Source: JBLMZI01 sp050258755 (GTDB lineage Bacteria; Bacillota; Syntrophomonadia; Syntrophomonadales; DTU052). From it: a stretch of 64,000 bases of DNA. The DNA lies in contig JBLMZI010000011.1 in NCBI GenBank assembly GCA_050258755.1, positions 248,001 through 312,000 on the forward strand. The letters are read 5' to 3'. Below are positions 17,681 to 26,312 of this stretch, piece by piece. The notes beneath the pieces are model-generated. The model worked only from the letters and a program-made list of their open reading frames with translations, was not told where the DNA came from and made no database searches. Position 1 is the first letter of the stretch. The number at the start of each line of letters is the position of its first letter. The position numbers and the translations under genes are program-made.

Positions 17681-18922
17681 TTAATGCAGCACCGATAGCA
17701 CCTGCTCAATGCCTAATAAATCCTCCAGCGTATGCAATCGAAAGACGTGTTTTCGGCCGGTCCGGGAGCGGACCAGCAGGCCGGCGCGTTCCATCCCGAC
17801 CAGATCTCCGCGTGCGGTTTCGTACGATACCTTGTACTTCTTGGCGTACTGATCAATGGATATCTCCGCGTCGTCGTGTTTCAGAAAAAAGCTGACCGAC
17901 CGCTGCTGGCGTTCGGAAAGGCGGAGATCGGCGGCACGGATGTACATCGTGATTACCCTGCGCCGATACTCGATCTCGAAGCGGTGGATCATGCCGCGGA
18001 TCGACCGAATTATCATTTCCGTACAATAGTGAAGAAAGTAAGTCAGGTCGCTTTCGTTCTCTTCCGTATCCTGAATGGACTTGTAATAACGCGCCTTCTC
18101 TTCGCGAATCACGCTGGATATCGAAAAAAATTTGAAAATGTCGTATCCCTGCTGCAGGAGATACATATGAGAAATGGCGCGGGCGGTGCGTCCGTTGCCG
18201 TCAAAGAACGGGTGGACATACACCAGGTAGAAATGGATTACACACGATTTGATGAAGGGATGCAAATCGTCTGGACCGTGAATGAACTGAAACAGCAGAT
18301 CCATCATCCGCCTGACTTCGGATGCTTTGGGGGCTTCGTACACCTGGCGCTGCGTGGTATGATCCCAGATAATCACGGCATCGTCGCGGTACGTATCGGT
18401 TTGATCCTCCGGCGCAAGGGTATGTGCGGTTAGAATCCGGTACACGGCGAGCAGCATGGTTTCATCAATGGGCTGGTTCAGGTGTTCCAGGATGAACTGC
18501 AAGGCCCGGAAATTGTTAACGATCATCTGTTCATCGAGGCTGGCCGGGTTACGGTTTCGCTGAATCATTTCCTGCGTCCGTTTTTTGGACGAAAAAGCGC
18601 CCTCGATGATACTTGAGCTCATGGCTTCGTCAATTAAGGCATCAAGAATCGCGCTGGAGCGGATTTGATCCGGACTGGCATTAAACACCCGGCGTCCGCA
18701 TAACTGCTCGATTTGGTCCAGATTCGCCTGCAGTTCCCGGGTATGACTGTACCAGAACAATGTACCGGACTGGTCCGGCAGCGGCAGCGACCGGCCGCCG
18801 GATTGCCGCTGCCGGGTTAATTCAGCCCAAAACCGGCTTCGATCGATTTCCAACGGAAGGCGGTAAGCAACTTCAGTGCGATTCAGGTAACGGTCGAAAA
18901 ACCGCTCGAAGAGTTCATCCAT
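17681..18922 (-). CDS. Fic family protein, self-inhibited type with C-terminal winged helix
   Basis: 413 residues. HPFFDGNGRTAR (residues 237-248) is an intact Fic catalytic motif for transferring AMP or another nucleotide phosphate group to a target hydroxyl. S103-x3-E107-G108 in an N-terminal helix fits the inhibitory motif that blocks ATP gamma-phosphate binding, so the protein carries its own inhibitor. The C-terminus (VSYETARGDLVGMERAGLLV) looks like a winged helix, suggesting DNA binding. ATG 18922 has AAGGAG upstream. It is divergent from spoIIR; the ~95-bp gap includes the spoIIR promoter. Confidence 0.88.
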   Translation of the reverse strand: MDELFERFFDRYLNRTEVAYRLPLEIDRSRFWAELTRQRQSGGRSLPLPDQSGTLFWYSHTRELQANLDQIEQLCGRRVFNASPDQIRSSAILDALIDEAMSSSIIEGAFSSKKRTQEMIQRNRNPASLDEQMIVNNFRALQFILEHLNQPIDETMLLAVYRILTAHTLAPEDQTDTYRDDAVIIWDHTTQRQVYEAPKASEVRRMMDLLFQFIHGPDDLHPFIKSCVIHFYLVYVHPFFDGNGRTARAISHMYLLQQGYDIFKFFSISSVIREEKARYYKSIQDTEENESDLTYFLHYCTEMIIRSIRGMIHRFEIEYRRRVITMYIRAADLRLSERQQRSVSFFLKHDDAEISIDQYAKKYKVSYETARGDLVGMERAGLLVRSRTGRKHVFRLHTLEDLLGIEQVLSVLH

Positions 18923-18967
18923 GGCAAGCTCCTTTTTTGCAGTATGCCCGCGGGGCTTATTACGCAT

Positions 18968-18996
18968 GTTTAAACCCGGGCAGCCGCGGGTACAAT
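18968..18996 (+). promoter_or_regulatory. Sigma-F-type promoter of spoIIR
   Basis: GTTTA (18968-18972), 15-bp spacer, GGGTACAAT (18988-18996) fits the sigma-F pattern GYWTA N14-16 GGNNANANT at every specified position. spoIIR is sigma-F controlled in B. subtilis. The predicted start is only about a dozen bases before the ATG. Confidence 0.65.
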
Positions 18997-19016
18997 CCGG
19001 CCAGGAGGGGAGAGCC

Positions 19017-19583
19017 ATGAAACAGAAAAGCCAGCCCTATTTGGTCGGAATCATTCTCATCGGACTGATGCTTGGACTGCACATCTACCAGGAAGCCATG
19101 AATCCCTGTTACCGGGTGCTTCGGCTGCACATCATTGCCAACAGTGACCGGATTGACGATCAACTCGTTAAACTCATGGTCAGGGACGCCATTTTGAAAC
19201 AACTGAATCGCGATTTTGCCGCTGCCCACAACGGGCGGGAAGCTGAAGCCATCGCCCGCAAACAGCTGCCGGCGCTGACGCGGACCGCCGCCGCCGTTTT
19301 GCGGCGGGAAGGGAAAAACGATCGCGTCAAAGCCATGGTTGGAGCCTACGCGTTTCCGACCCGGTTTTATGAGCATGCCGTGTTTCCGGCTGGCCGGTAC
19401 ACCGCGGTCCGGATCGTTTTGGGCCGGGGGGAAGGGCGCAACTGGTGGTGTGTGCTTTACCCGCCGATGTGTCTGGAGGCTGCCCGCGGCGGCCAGCCAG
19501 CGCCGGGTTCCGGAACCCAGCTTCGGTTAAAAGTGGTCGAAATGATTCGTTTTCAAACGAAATGGGCAGAAAACAGGAAATAA
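19017..19583 (+). CDS. spoIIR: Stage II sporulation protein R
   Basis: 188 residues. An N-terminal hydrophobic segment (export signal) precedes the family blocks RLHIIANSD, VRDAIL, FPTRFYEHAVFPAGRY and the WWCVLYPPMC box. SpoIIR is made in the forespore, exported to the intermembrane space and triggers SpoIIGA cleavage of pro-sigma-E in the mother cell. ATG 19017 follows AGGAGGGG. The sigma-F promoter just upstream supports forespore expression. It is monocistronic. Confidence 0.95.
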   Translation: MKQKSQPYLVGIILIGLMLGLHIYQEAMNPCYRVLRLHIIANSDRIDDQLVKLMVRDAILKQLNRDFAAAHNGREAEAIARKQLPALTRTAAAVLRREGKNDRVKAMVGAYAFPTRFYEHAVFPAGRYTAVRIVLGRGEGRNWWCVLYPPMCLEAARGGQPAPGSGTQLRLKVVEMIRFQTKWAENRK

Positions 19584-19664
19584 TGCCCATTATCGAGCTT
19601 TTATTCTGGCGTTTTTCTAAAACTTCACTATAATCATTTATATATGGTTTTGGTGGAGGATTCC

Positions 19665-20546
19665 TTGGAACACATTGCGCGCTACGCTCCGGCAAAAATC
19701 AACTTAACCTTGGACGTACTGGGGCTTCGTGCAGACGGTTTCCATGATATTGAGTCCGTGATGCTTCAGATTGACCTGTGTGATATCGTACGGGTCACGC
19801 GCTCTGAAGCCGGAATTCTTGTGAATACCAACCATCCGGGGCTGCCTGGTGGGCCGGATAATCTGGCCTGGCGAGCGGCCGCTTTGGTTTGTTCAAAGTA
19901 CGGGATTTCATCGGGTGTCGTAATCGACATTGACAAGCGGATCCCGTTAGCCGCCGGTCTGGCAGGCGGAAGCACCGACGCCGCAGCCGTACTGCATTGC
20001 ATGAACCGGCTTTTTAAGCTGCGGCTTGATGACCGTGAACTGCACCGGATGGCGTTGGAGCTTGGCTCGGATGTTCCGTTCTGCCTGGACGGTCCGGCAG
20101 CCATCGCCACCGGGCGGGGTGAGATCTTGGAACCGGTCCGGCCGGGCGTTCAGTTGCCGTTACTGTTGGTTAACCCGGGTTTTCCGGTTTCCACCGGCCA
20201 GGTGTACCGGTTGCTGGACGAGAATCCGCCGCAGGCGCATCCCGACACTCGGGCGGTGGCGGCGGCACTGGCCGCGGGGGAGGTCCATGGGATCGCGAGC
20301 CAGCTGGGCAATGTGATGGAGCCCGTCACCATGGGAATGCATCCGGCTTTATCCCGGATCAAGGCAAGGCTTCAATCCCTGAGTGCCCTCGGGGTACTGA
20401 TGTCCGGCAGCGGGCCAACCCTTTTCTCGGTTTTCTCCGACCGCGCCGCCGCAGAAAGGGCGGCGCAGTCGATAAAATCAGATTACCCAACGGTTGCAGT
20501 CAGTGATTCGCGGCAGGGAGATGAGGATTTATGGATCGACGTCTGA
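19665..20546 (+). CDS. ispE: 4-diphosphocytidyl-2-C-methyl-D-erythritol kinase
   Basis: 293 residues. Phosphorylates the 2-hydroxyl of CDP-methylerythritol in the MEP isoprenoid pathway. YAPAKINLTL opens the GHMP kinase fold, PLAAGLAGGSTDAAAV is the ATP-binding loop and LMSGSGPTLF the C-terminal motif. The start is taken as TTG 19665 because GGTGGAGGA is correctly spaced from it. The in-frame ATG at 19644 has no SD and lies about where transcription would start from a TATAAT at 19629-19634. The gene overlaps the GntR regulator by 16 nt. Confidence 0.93.
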   Translation: MEHIARYAPAKINLTLDVLGLRADGFHDIESVMLQIDLCDIVRVTRSEAGILVNTNHPGLPGGPDNLAWRAAALVCSKYGISSGVVIDIDKRIPLAAGLAGGSTDAAAVLHCMNRLFKLRLDDRELHRMALELGSDVPFCLDGPAAIATGRGEILEPVRPGVQLPLLLVNPGFPVSTGQVYRLLDENPPQAHPDTRAVAAALAAGEVHGIASQLGNVMEPVTMGMHPALSRIKARLQSLSALGVLMSGSGPTLFSVFSDRAAAERAAQSIKSDYPTVAVSDSRQGDEDLWIDV

Positions 20547-21223
20547 TACCGGTCAAACTGGACAATTACAAACCGCTCCGGGAGGTTGTTTTCGAGGCTT
20601 TACGCGAAGCCATCATGAGCGGGGCGCTGCCGCCGGGCGAACGGATGATGGAAGTCCAGCTGGCCGAAGAGCTTGGCGTATCCAGGACGCCGGTGCGCGA
20701 GGCCATCCGAAAGCTTGAGCTCGAGGGCTTTGTCGTCATGATTCCGCGTAAAGGCGCGTATGTTGCTGGTATATCGCTCAAAGATGTTGCGGATGTATTT
20801 GAAATTCGCACCGCGCTGGAAGCACTGGCGGCCGGTTTGGCGGCCGAGCGGATCACTGACGAAGAGCTGGAGGAAATGGAACGCATTGTGGTGTTAAAAA
20901 GCGAGGCGATCAAGAATAACGACCTTGAACTGCTGATCGAGACCGACACCCAGTTTCATGAGGTATTATACCGCGCAAGCCGCAACGAAAAGCTGTTTCA
21001 GATCATTAACAACCTGCGGGAGCAGATTCAGCGCTTCAGAACCACTTCGCTGGCCAGCCCGGGCCGGATGCGGCTGGCCCTGGAAGAGCACAAGAAGATC
21101 ATTGAGGCGCTTTCCGAACGCAACATCAGCCTGGCCCAGCAGCTGGCCCAGGATCATATCGAAAACGCGGAGAACAGCATGCTGGAAGCGCTGAATCTCA
21201 GTGGATTTTCCGCAACCAAGTAG
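20531..21223 (+). CDS. GntR family (FadR/FCD type) transcriptional regulator
   Basis: 230 residues. The N-terminal winged HTH (REVVFEALREAIMSGALPPG, then LAEELGVSRTPVREAIRKLE) and a helical FCD ligand-binding domain are clear. It overlaps the end of ispE, so the genes are co-transcribed, and occupies the position of purR in Bacillus, although it is unrelated to PurR. The effector is unknown; FCD domains usually bind a metal plus a carboxylate. Confidence 0.9.
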   Translation: MDRRLIPVKLDNYKPLREVVFEALREAIMSGALPPGERMMEVQLAEELGVSRTPVREAIRKLELEGFVVMIPRKGAYVAGISLKDVADVFEIRTALEALAAGLAAERITDEELEEMERIVVLKSEAIKNNDLELLIETDTQFHEVLYRASRNEKLFQIINNLREQIQRFRTTSLASPGRMRLALEEHKKIIEALSERNISLAQQLAQDHIENAENSMLEALNLSGFSATK

Positions 21224-21236
21224 GACGGAGGAAGTC

Positions 21237-22016
21237 ATGCAGCAGTACGACGCCGTGATCCTGGCGGGCGGAGTCAATTCGGGTTCATTGCGAAAATATG
21301 CGCCCTATGAAAGCGAAGCGTTGATTTTTATCGGGGCTTATCCTATGATCTGCTATGCGTTTCGCGCTGTGCGGAATTGCCCGCGAATCAGAAATATCAT
21401 CATAGCCGGCCCGGTTGAGGCGTTAAAGGAACTCCTGAAAAAGGAGGAAAACGTTTTCTTTGTTCCGGCGGGAGATGATGCGATCGACAGCTTTAACAAT
21501 GCCGTCAATTGCCCCGGCGTTGGGCCGTTGAGCGAGCAGGTACTCATTTTGCCGACCGATGTGCCGTTTCTGAATGTGGAAGCGATCGAGGACTTCATTG
21601 ACCAATGCGAGGCCCAGCCGGCCGATTTTCACTATCCGCTGGTGACCAGAGCGGTCAATGAAAAGCGTTTTCCGGGGGTTAAACGAACCTATTTCCATCT
21701 GAAGGAAGGGGTTTTTACCGGCGGCAATCTGTTCATGGTCCGGACCGCGGTTGCGGATCAGTGTGTTAAAATGGCGAAAAAGCTGGTTGCTAAACGGAAA
21801 TCGCCGCTGGCCATGGCCCGAATGTTCGGGTTCGGATTGTTACTGAAGTTCATTACGCGCAGCCTGTCCATTGCGGATGCGGAGGAACTGTTTAAAGAAA
21901 CCCTTGGCATTCGCGGCAAAGCAATTATTTCCGCCTTCGCCGAAATCGGTGTCGATGTCGACAAACCAAGTGATTTAAAACTCGCCGAAACTGAGCTGGC
22001 CCACGTTCAGCTGTAG
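21237..22016 (+). CDS. MobA-like nucleotidyltransferase family protein
   Basis: 259 residues. It opens DAVILAGGVNSGSL, the glycine-rich NTP-binding loop of MobA/GlmU-type nucleotidyltransferases (LAGG-x-SxR in classic members, here without the usual arginine/lysine spacing), and has LILPTDVPFL, the metal-binding aspartate region. The C-terminal third is helical and not recognised. ATG 21237 follows CGGAGGAAG; it is 13 nt after the GntR stop. The substrate is unknown. The 288 bp after it, before glmU, show no gene. Confidence 0.75.
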   Translation: MQQYDAVILAGGVNSGSLRKYAPYESEALIFIGAYPMICYAFRAVRNCPRIRNIIIAGPVEALKELLKKEENVFFVPAGDDAIDSFNNAVNCPGVGPLSEQVLILPTDVPFLNVEAIEDFIDQCEAQPADFHYPLVTRAVNEKRFPGVKRTYFHLKEGVFTGGNLFMVRTAVADQCVKMAKKLVAKRKSPLAMARMFGFGLLLKFITRSLSIADAEELFKETLGIRGKAIISAFAEIGVDVDKPSDLKLAETELAHVQL

Positions 22017-22304
22017 ACCGAAAGCGATAAGCGCTTCAAGGGAAACCAACCCTGCTGCTGATTCACGATGAACCTATCCAATCGACCTGCTGGCCCCTCG
22101 CGCGGAAAGCGGATTCTGTCCGAATTGCGCGAAAAGACGCGCTGAAAAAGGAATTTCGCGAGCGGAATCGAATGCTACTATATCCCGGTTGAGTTTTCTA
22201 ATCGAATAGGAAGTCCGGTCCCCTTTTTTGCGGGTGATCGGGGCACAATGATAAGGTAATTCGCAAACCTGGTAATGATATTCTGGGATGTGATTGTTTT
22301 GGCA

Positions 22305-23675
22305 ATGATTACCGGTGTCATATTAGCGGCTGGCAAAGGGGTCCGCATGCGATCCAAGCTCCCCAAGGTTTTGCACCCGGTTGCCGGTGTGCCGATGGTT
22401 CAGCATGTGATTGCGGCGGCTCGTTCTGCCGGTGTTGATAAACTGGTCGTGGTGGTAAATACCGAGCCGCAGCTTCAAACCGGTATCTTACTGAATCCTA
22501 ATGATGCGTTGGCGGTTCAGGCGGAACAGCTGGGAACCGGTCACGCACTGATGATGGCTGAAGCCGAAGCCAAAGATTCCGAATTGGTCCTGGTGCTGTG
22601 CGGAGACACGCCGCTGATTCGGGCGGAAACCCTGGAAGAACTCATTCGTTTTCATCGGGATCAGAAGGCGGAGGCGACCGTTCTGACCGCTTCCTTAGAG
22701 AATCCGACCGGTTATGGGCGCATTATTCGGGATCAAGCCGGGGCGTTTGTACGAATCGTCGAGGAAAAGGACGCCACAGCCCAGGAAAAGAAGGTTCAGG
22801 AAATTAATTCCGGGATGTACTGCTTCAGCGCCCGTGTTTTCGAAGCATTAAAACATGTCCGGCCGGACAATGCGCAGGCTGAATATTATCTGACAGACGC
22901 TCTTTTGGTGCTGCAGTCCCAGGGGATGACCGTGTTGGCTCTGGAAGCGGCCCGCGAAGAGGACATCTACGGGATCAACAACCGGGTGCAGCTGGCACAG
23001 GCCGAAAAGATCATGCGGCGCCGGATGTGCGAACGCCTGATGATGGAGGGCGTGACCATCATTGATCCGGGATCAACCTTCATTGACGCCGGCGTCTCGG
23101 TTGGGGCGGATACGGTCATCCATCCATTTTCCATCCTGGCGGGCTGGACCGTCATCGGCGAGGATTGTGAAATCGGGCCGCGGGCCTTTATCCGGGATTC
23201 CCGGCTGGGCCGGGGCGTACTTGCCGACAGTTCGAAGATTATCGAAAGCACGATCGGCGATGAATGTTTGATCGGCCCGTTTGCGTATCTCCGGCCGGGA
23301 ACCGAGCTGGCCGAAAAAGTGAAAATAGGCGATTTTGTTGAGGTCAAGAAATCAATGGTCGGTGCGGGAAGCAAGATCCCACACCTGAGTTACGTCGGAG
23401 ACGCAACGGTTGGGCGTAATGTCAATATCGGCGCCGGAACCATAACTTGCAACTACGACGGACAATATAAATACCAGACGATCCTTGAGGATGATGTGTT
23501 TATCGGCAGCAACACCAATCTGGTGGCGCCGGTGACGCTCGGCCGGGGCGCGGTAACCGGCGCCGGATCAACCATTACCCGGGATCTCCCGCCGGAGTCT
23601 CTGGGCGTGGAACGGGCGGAACAGCGGATCATTGTGAAGTATCGGGCTCGAAAGAAAGCGAATCATGCGGAATGA
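22305..23675 (+). CDS. glmU: Bifunctional UDP-N-acetylglucosamine pyrophosphorylase / glucosamine-1-phosphate N-acetyltransferase
   Basis: 456 residues, the usual GlmU length. The N-terminal uridyltransferase has ILAAGKGVRMRSKLPKVLHP, LGTGHAL and LCGDTPLI. The C-terminal half is a left-handed beta-helix of hexapeptide repeats with RPGTEL and the VGDATVGRNVNIGAGTITCNYDG catalytic region. It makes UDP-GlcNAc for peptidoglycan. ATG 22305 fits the family N-terminus although its SD is weak (GGGATGTGA at a distance). An ATG at 22275 is in frame. Confidence 0.96.
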   Translation: MITGVILAAGKGVRMRSKLPKVLHPVAGVPMVQHVIAAARSAGVDKLVVVVNTEPQLQTGILLNPNDALAVQAEQLGTGHALMMAEAEAKDSELVLVLCGDTPLIRAETLEELIRFHRDQKAEATVLTASLENPTGYGRIIRDQAGAFVRIVEEKDATAQEKKVQEINSGMYCFSARVFEALKHVRPDNAQAEYYLTDALLVLQSQGMTVLALEAAREEDIYGINNRVQLAQAEKIMRRRMCERLMMEGVTIIDPGSTFIDAGVSVGADTVIHPFSILAGWTVIGEDCEIGPRAFIRDSRLGRGVLADSSKIIESTIGDECLIGPFAYLRPGTELAEKVKIGDFVEVKKSMVGAGSKIPHLSYVGDATVGRNVNIGAGTITCNYDGQYKYQTILEDDVFIGSNTNLVAPVTLGRGAVTGAGSTITRDLPPESLGVERAEQRIIVKYRARKKANHAE

Positions 23676-23699
23676 ATTCAGGGGAGGATCAATTTCAAG

Positions 23700-24650
23700 A
23701 TGAACGGTTCCAGATGGCGGCTCAAACTATTCACCGGAAACGCCAACCCCGAGTTGGCCAAAGAAATTGCCGATTACCTGGGGGTGCGCTGCGGGAGTTC
23801 AAGGACATCGCGCTTTGCGGATGGCGAAATTGCCGTTGCGATAGACGAGAGTGTGCGGGGGGTTGACGTTTTTGTCGTTCAGCCGACTTGCCCACCGGTT
23901 AATGAGCACCTGATGGAGCTCCTGATCATGATTGACGGGATGCGACGGGCTTCGGCAGCGCGGATCAACGCGGTCATCCCCTATTACGGCTATGCCCGGC
24001 AGGACCGGAAAACCAGGGCCCGCGATCCGATTACCGCGAAAATGGTTTCAAACCTGATCACCGAGGCCGGTGCCGACCGGGTGGTCACAGTCGACCTGCA
24101 TGCCGGTCAGATTCAGGGTTTTTTCGATATTCCGGTGGATCATCTCCCCGGCGTTCCGATGCTGGCCGAATACTTTCGGGGCCAGGGCCTTGCCCATGAG
24201 GTCGTGATTTTGTCACCGGACCTCGGCGGCGTAACCCGGGCCAGGGATCTGGCGAACCGGCTTGATGCTTCGATCGCCATTATCGACAAATACCGGCCCG
24301 AACCGAATGTCGCCGAGATTATGAACGTCATCGGTGATATCAAAGGGAAATCCGTGATCATCGTTGACGACATTATCGATACCGCCGGAACGATTACTCA
24401 GGCGGCCAATGTGATGATGGACCGCGGCGCACAGGAAGTCTATGCTTGTGCAACCCACCCGGTTTTTTCCGGCCCTGCATTGGACAGGCTTTCGAAAGCC
24501 CCAATCAAGCAAATCGTGGTCACCAATACGATCCAAATTCCGAAAGAAAAACAACTGGAGAACATGACGCAGCTGTCCGTGGCCCCGATGATCGGAGAAG
24601 CGATGCTCCGCATTCACGAGGACCTCTCGGTCAGCAAGCTGTTTGACTAG
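23700..24650 (+). CDS. prs: Ribose-phosphate pyrophosphokinase
   Basis: 316 residues. Makes PRPP from ribose 5-phosphate and ATP for nucleotide, His and Trp synthesis. TGNANPELAKEIA opens the chain, YYGYARQDRK is the ATP loop, and VIIVDDIIDTAGTI the PRPP-binding loop. It starts 24 nt after glmU, as in Bacillus. SD GGGGAGGA is about 12 nt from ATG 23700. It ends at a strong terminator. Confidence 0.96.
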   Translation: MNGSRWRLKLFTGNANPELAKEIADYLGVRCGSSRTSRFADGEIAVAIDESVRGVDVFVVQPTCPPVNEHLMELLIMIDGMRRASAARINAVIPYYGYARQDRKTRARDPITAKMVSNLITEAGADRVVTVDLHAGQIQGFFDIPVDHLPGVPMLAEYFRGQGLAHEVVILSPDLGGVTRARDLANRLDASIAIIDKYRPEPNVAEIMNVIGDIKGKSVIIVDDIIDTAGTITQAANVMMDRGAQEVYACATHPVFSGPALDRLSKAPIKQIVVTNTIQIPKEKQLENMTQLSVAPMIGEAMLRIHEDLSVSKLFD

Positions 24651-24685
24651 ATAATCCGCCCCAGTGACAACGTTAAAGCTTTGGA

Positions 24686-24723
24686 AAAACGGGGAGACTG
24701 TGAAATGCAGGCCTCCCCGTTTT
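24686..24723 (+). terminator. Terminator of the glmU-prs unit
   Basis: AAAACGGGGAG (24686-24696) pairs with CTCCCCGTTTT (24713-24723). Confidence 0.88.
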
Positions 24724-24777
24724 CGATTGGATGAGCCGGAGGCCGCAGCACATTCATGAACAGGAGTGGTATCAAAC

Positions 24778-25410
24778 GTGTCCAGTGGGATCGAATTGAA
24801 CTGTCAAACGCGTGCGCGGCTTAAAGGGAGCGCGTTACAGGCTTTGCGTCGGTCAGGCAAGGTGCCGGGGATTGTTTACGGCAAATCGATGCAGGAGCAA
24901 CCAGTCATTCTTGAGGCGGGAGAGCTGGCTCGGGTCTTCCAGAAACGCGGAACTCGAGGGATCTTTACTCTGAAGTGGCAGGGGCAGACGGCGCCGGCCA
25001 TGGCCCTGCTGCGGGAGATTCAACGGGATCCGGTCACAGGCGCTATGATTCATGTGGATTTTCAGCGGATACAAATGACTGAAAAAATGACTGCGTGGGT
25101 TGCCGTGCTGCTGACCGGGGAAGAAGCGGTTTCACGGCGCGGCGGCATCGTTCAAGCGGGGTTGAAAGAAATCATGGTAGAATGTCTGCCGTCCGATCTG
25201 CCGGAAAACTATTCGCTGGATGTATCCAACCTGGAAATTGGTGATAAAATGGTGGTTGGAGATCTACTGCTCAGACCTGGGATCGCGGTTCTGACCGAGT
25301 CAGACGGCGTACTGGCAGTCATTCTGCCGCCGTCGAGGGCCGAAGAGCCGGCCCCGGTGGCTGAACCGGCCGCCGAAAACCCGGCGGGGCATAAAACGAG
25401 TGGGGAATAG
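24778..25410 (+). CDS. ctc: 50S ribosomal protein L25, general stress (CTC/TL5) form
   Basis: 210 residues: an L25 5S-rRNA-binding domain (LRRSGKVPGIVYGK) followed by the TL5 beta-domain and an acidic, proline/alanine-rich tail. GTG 24778 is chosen because AGGAG lies 8-9 nt upstream; an earlier in-frame GTG (24766) overlaps that SD. It keeps its conserved place between prs and pth. Confidence 0.92.
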   Translation: MSSGIELNCQTRARLKGSALQALRRSGKVPGIVYGKSMQEQPVILEAGELARVFQKRGTRGIFTLKWQGQTAPAMALLREIQRDPVTGAMIHVDFQRIQMTEKMTAWVAVLLTGEEAVSRRGGIVQAGLKEIMVECLPSDLPENYSLDVSNLEIGDKMVVGDLLLRPGIAVLTESDGVLAVILPPSRAEEPAPVAEPAAENPAGHKTSGE

Positions 25411-25421
25411 GATGAATCTGC

Positions 25422-25979
25422 GTGAAGTTGATTGTGGGGTTGGGGAATCCAGGGCCGGAATACAAAGGCACACGGCACAATATCGGGTTTACGGTGGTTG
25501 AGGAACTGGCTCGCTCGCTCGGTGTGAAGAAAGAGCGGACTGCCAGCCAGGCGATGGTGGGCGAGGCTTCGTATCTTGGCGAAACCGTGCTGATCGCCAA
25601 ACCCTTGACCTACATGAACCTGTCCGGCCGGGCGGTTAAATCTTTGATCCAGAAAAATAGGATCGCACCGCCGGAACTTATTGTGATTTCCGACGACCTT
25701 GATCTTGAACTTGGTCGGATCCGCATTCGCCCTGGTGGCGGCAGCGGCGGGCAAAAAGGTCTGAAATCGATTATGCAGGAGTTGGGCACCAACGAGTTTT
25801 CACGGCTTAGAATCGGGATTGGCCGGCCAATCGGGGATGAAGTGGTGGACTATGTGCTGACTCGTTTTAACCGGGAAGAGTCAGAAATTATTCAGGCTTC
25901 TGTCACCCGGGCGGCCGAGGCGCTCAAGACCTGGATCGAGTCCGGAATTGAGCGTGCCATGAACGAATTCAATCGCTGA
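25422..25979 (+). CDS. pth: Peptidyl-tRNA hydrolase
   Basis: 185 residues. Releases tRNA from stalled peptidyl-tRNA. KLIVGLGNPGPEYKGTRHNIGF carries the catalytic asparagine and histidine in the standard order; PLTYMNLSG, DDLDLELGR and GGSGGQKGLKS are also conserved. The start is GTG 25422 with AGGA upstream, 11 nt after ctc. Confidence 0.96.
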   Translation: MKLIVGLGNPGPEYKGTRHNIGFTVVEELARSLGVKKERTASQAMVGEASYLGETVLIAKPLTYMNLSGRAVKSLIQKNRIAPPELIVISDDLDLELGRIRIRPGGGSGGQKGLKSIMQELGTNEFSRLRIGIGRPIGDEVVDYVLTRFNREESEIIQASVTRAAEALKTWIESGIERAMNEFNR

Positions 25980-26081
25980 ACGACATACCTTGCGTGAAAT
26001 CGCCGTATAATGGTGTTGGATTGGTATATCCCGAGGGTTTTTCCGGGAGAATACTTCCGTAGAAGGAAGGAGGAGAACCCG

Positions 26082-26243
26082 ATGAAGGTGTACTACATTT
26101 GTGAGGTCTGTCAGGAGGTTTTCTATGAGGGAAAACTGGGGGATGAAGAAAGTGTGCTGACGATCGACAGCCTTTGCCCCGACTGCTCTGAGGAAATGGG
26201 GATGGCTGACGAAATCAAATATACCTATCACTATTATTCTTAA
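26082..26243 (+). CDS. Fin-like small zinc-ribbon protein (candidate anti-sigma-F factor)
   Basis: 53 residues with two CxxC pairs (CEVC at 7-10, CPDC around 36-39), a zinc-ribbon layout. It lies between pth and mfd, exactly where B. subtilis has fin (yabK), whose product binds sigma-F and promotes the switch to sigma-G. It is shorter than the 76-residue Bacillus protein. ATG 26082 follows GGAGGAGA. A TATAAT lies at 26006-26011. Assignment rests on position plus the zinc motif. Confidence 0.6.
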   Translation: MKVYYICEVCQEVFYEGKLGDEESVLTIDSLCPDCSEEMGMADEIKYTYHYYS

Positions 26244-26270
26244 TGACCGGGTTTCTTGGGTGGGGGCCTG

Positions 26271-26291
26271 AAAAGGCGGACCCCGCCTTTT
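26271..26291 (+). other. Stem-loop between the Fin-like gene and mfd
   Basis: AAAAGGCGG-ACC-CCGCCTTTT forms a 9-bp stem. It lacks a full T run, so it may be a weak terminator or an mRNA-stability element. The mfd start codon is about 20 nt downstream. Confidence 0.55.
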
Positions 26292-26312
26292 CGGTGTTGG
26301 GGGGGACGTTTC

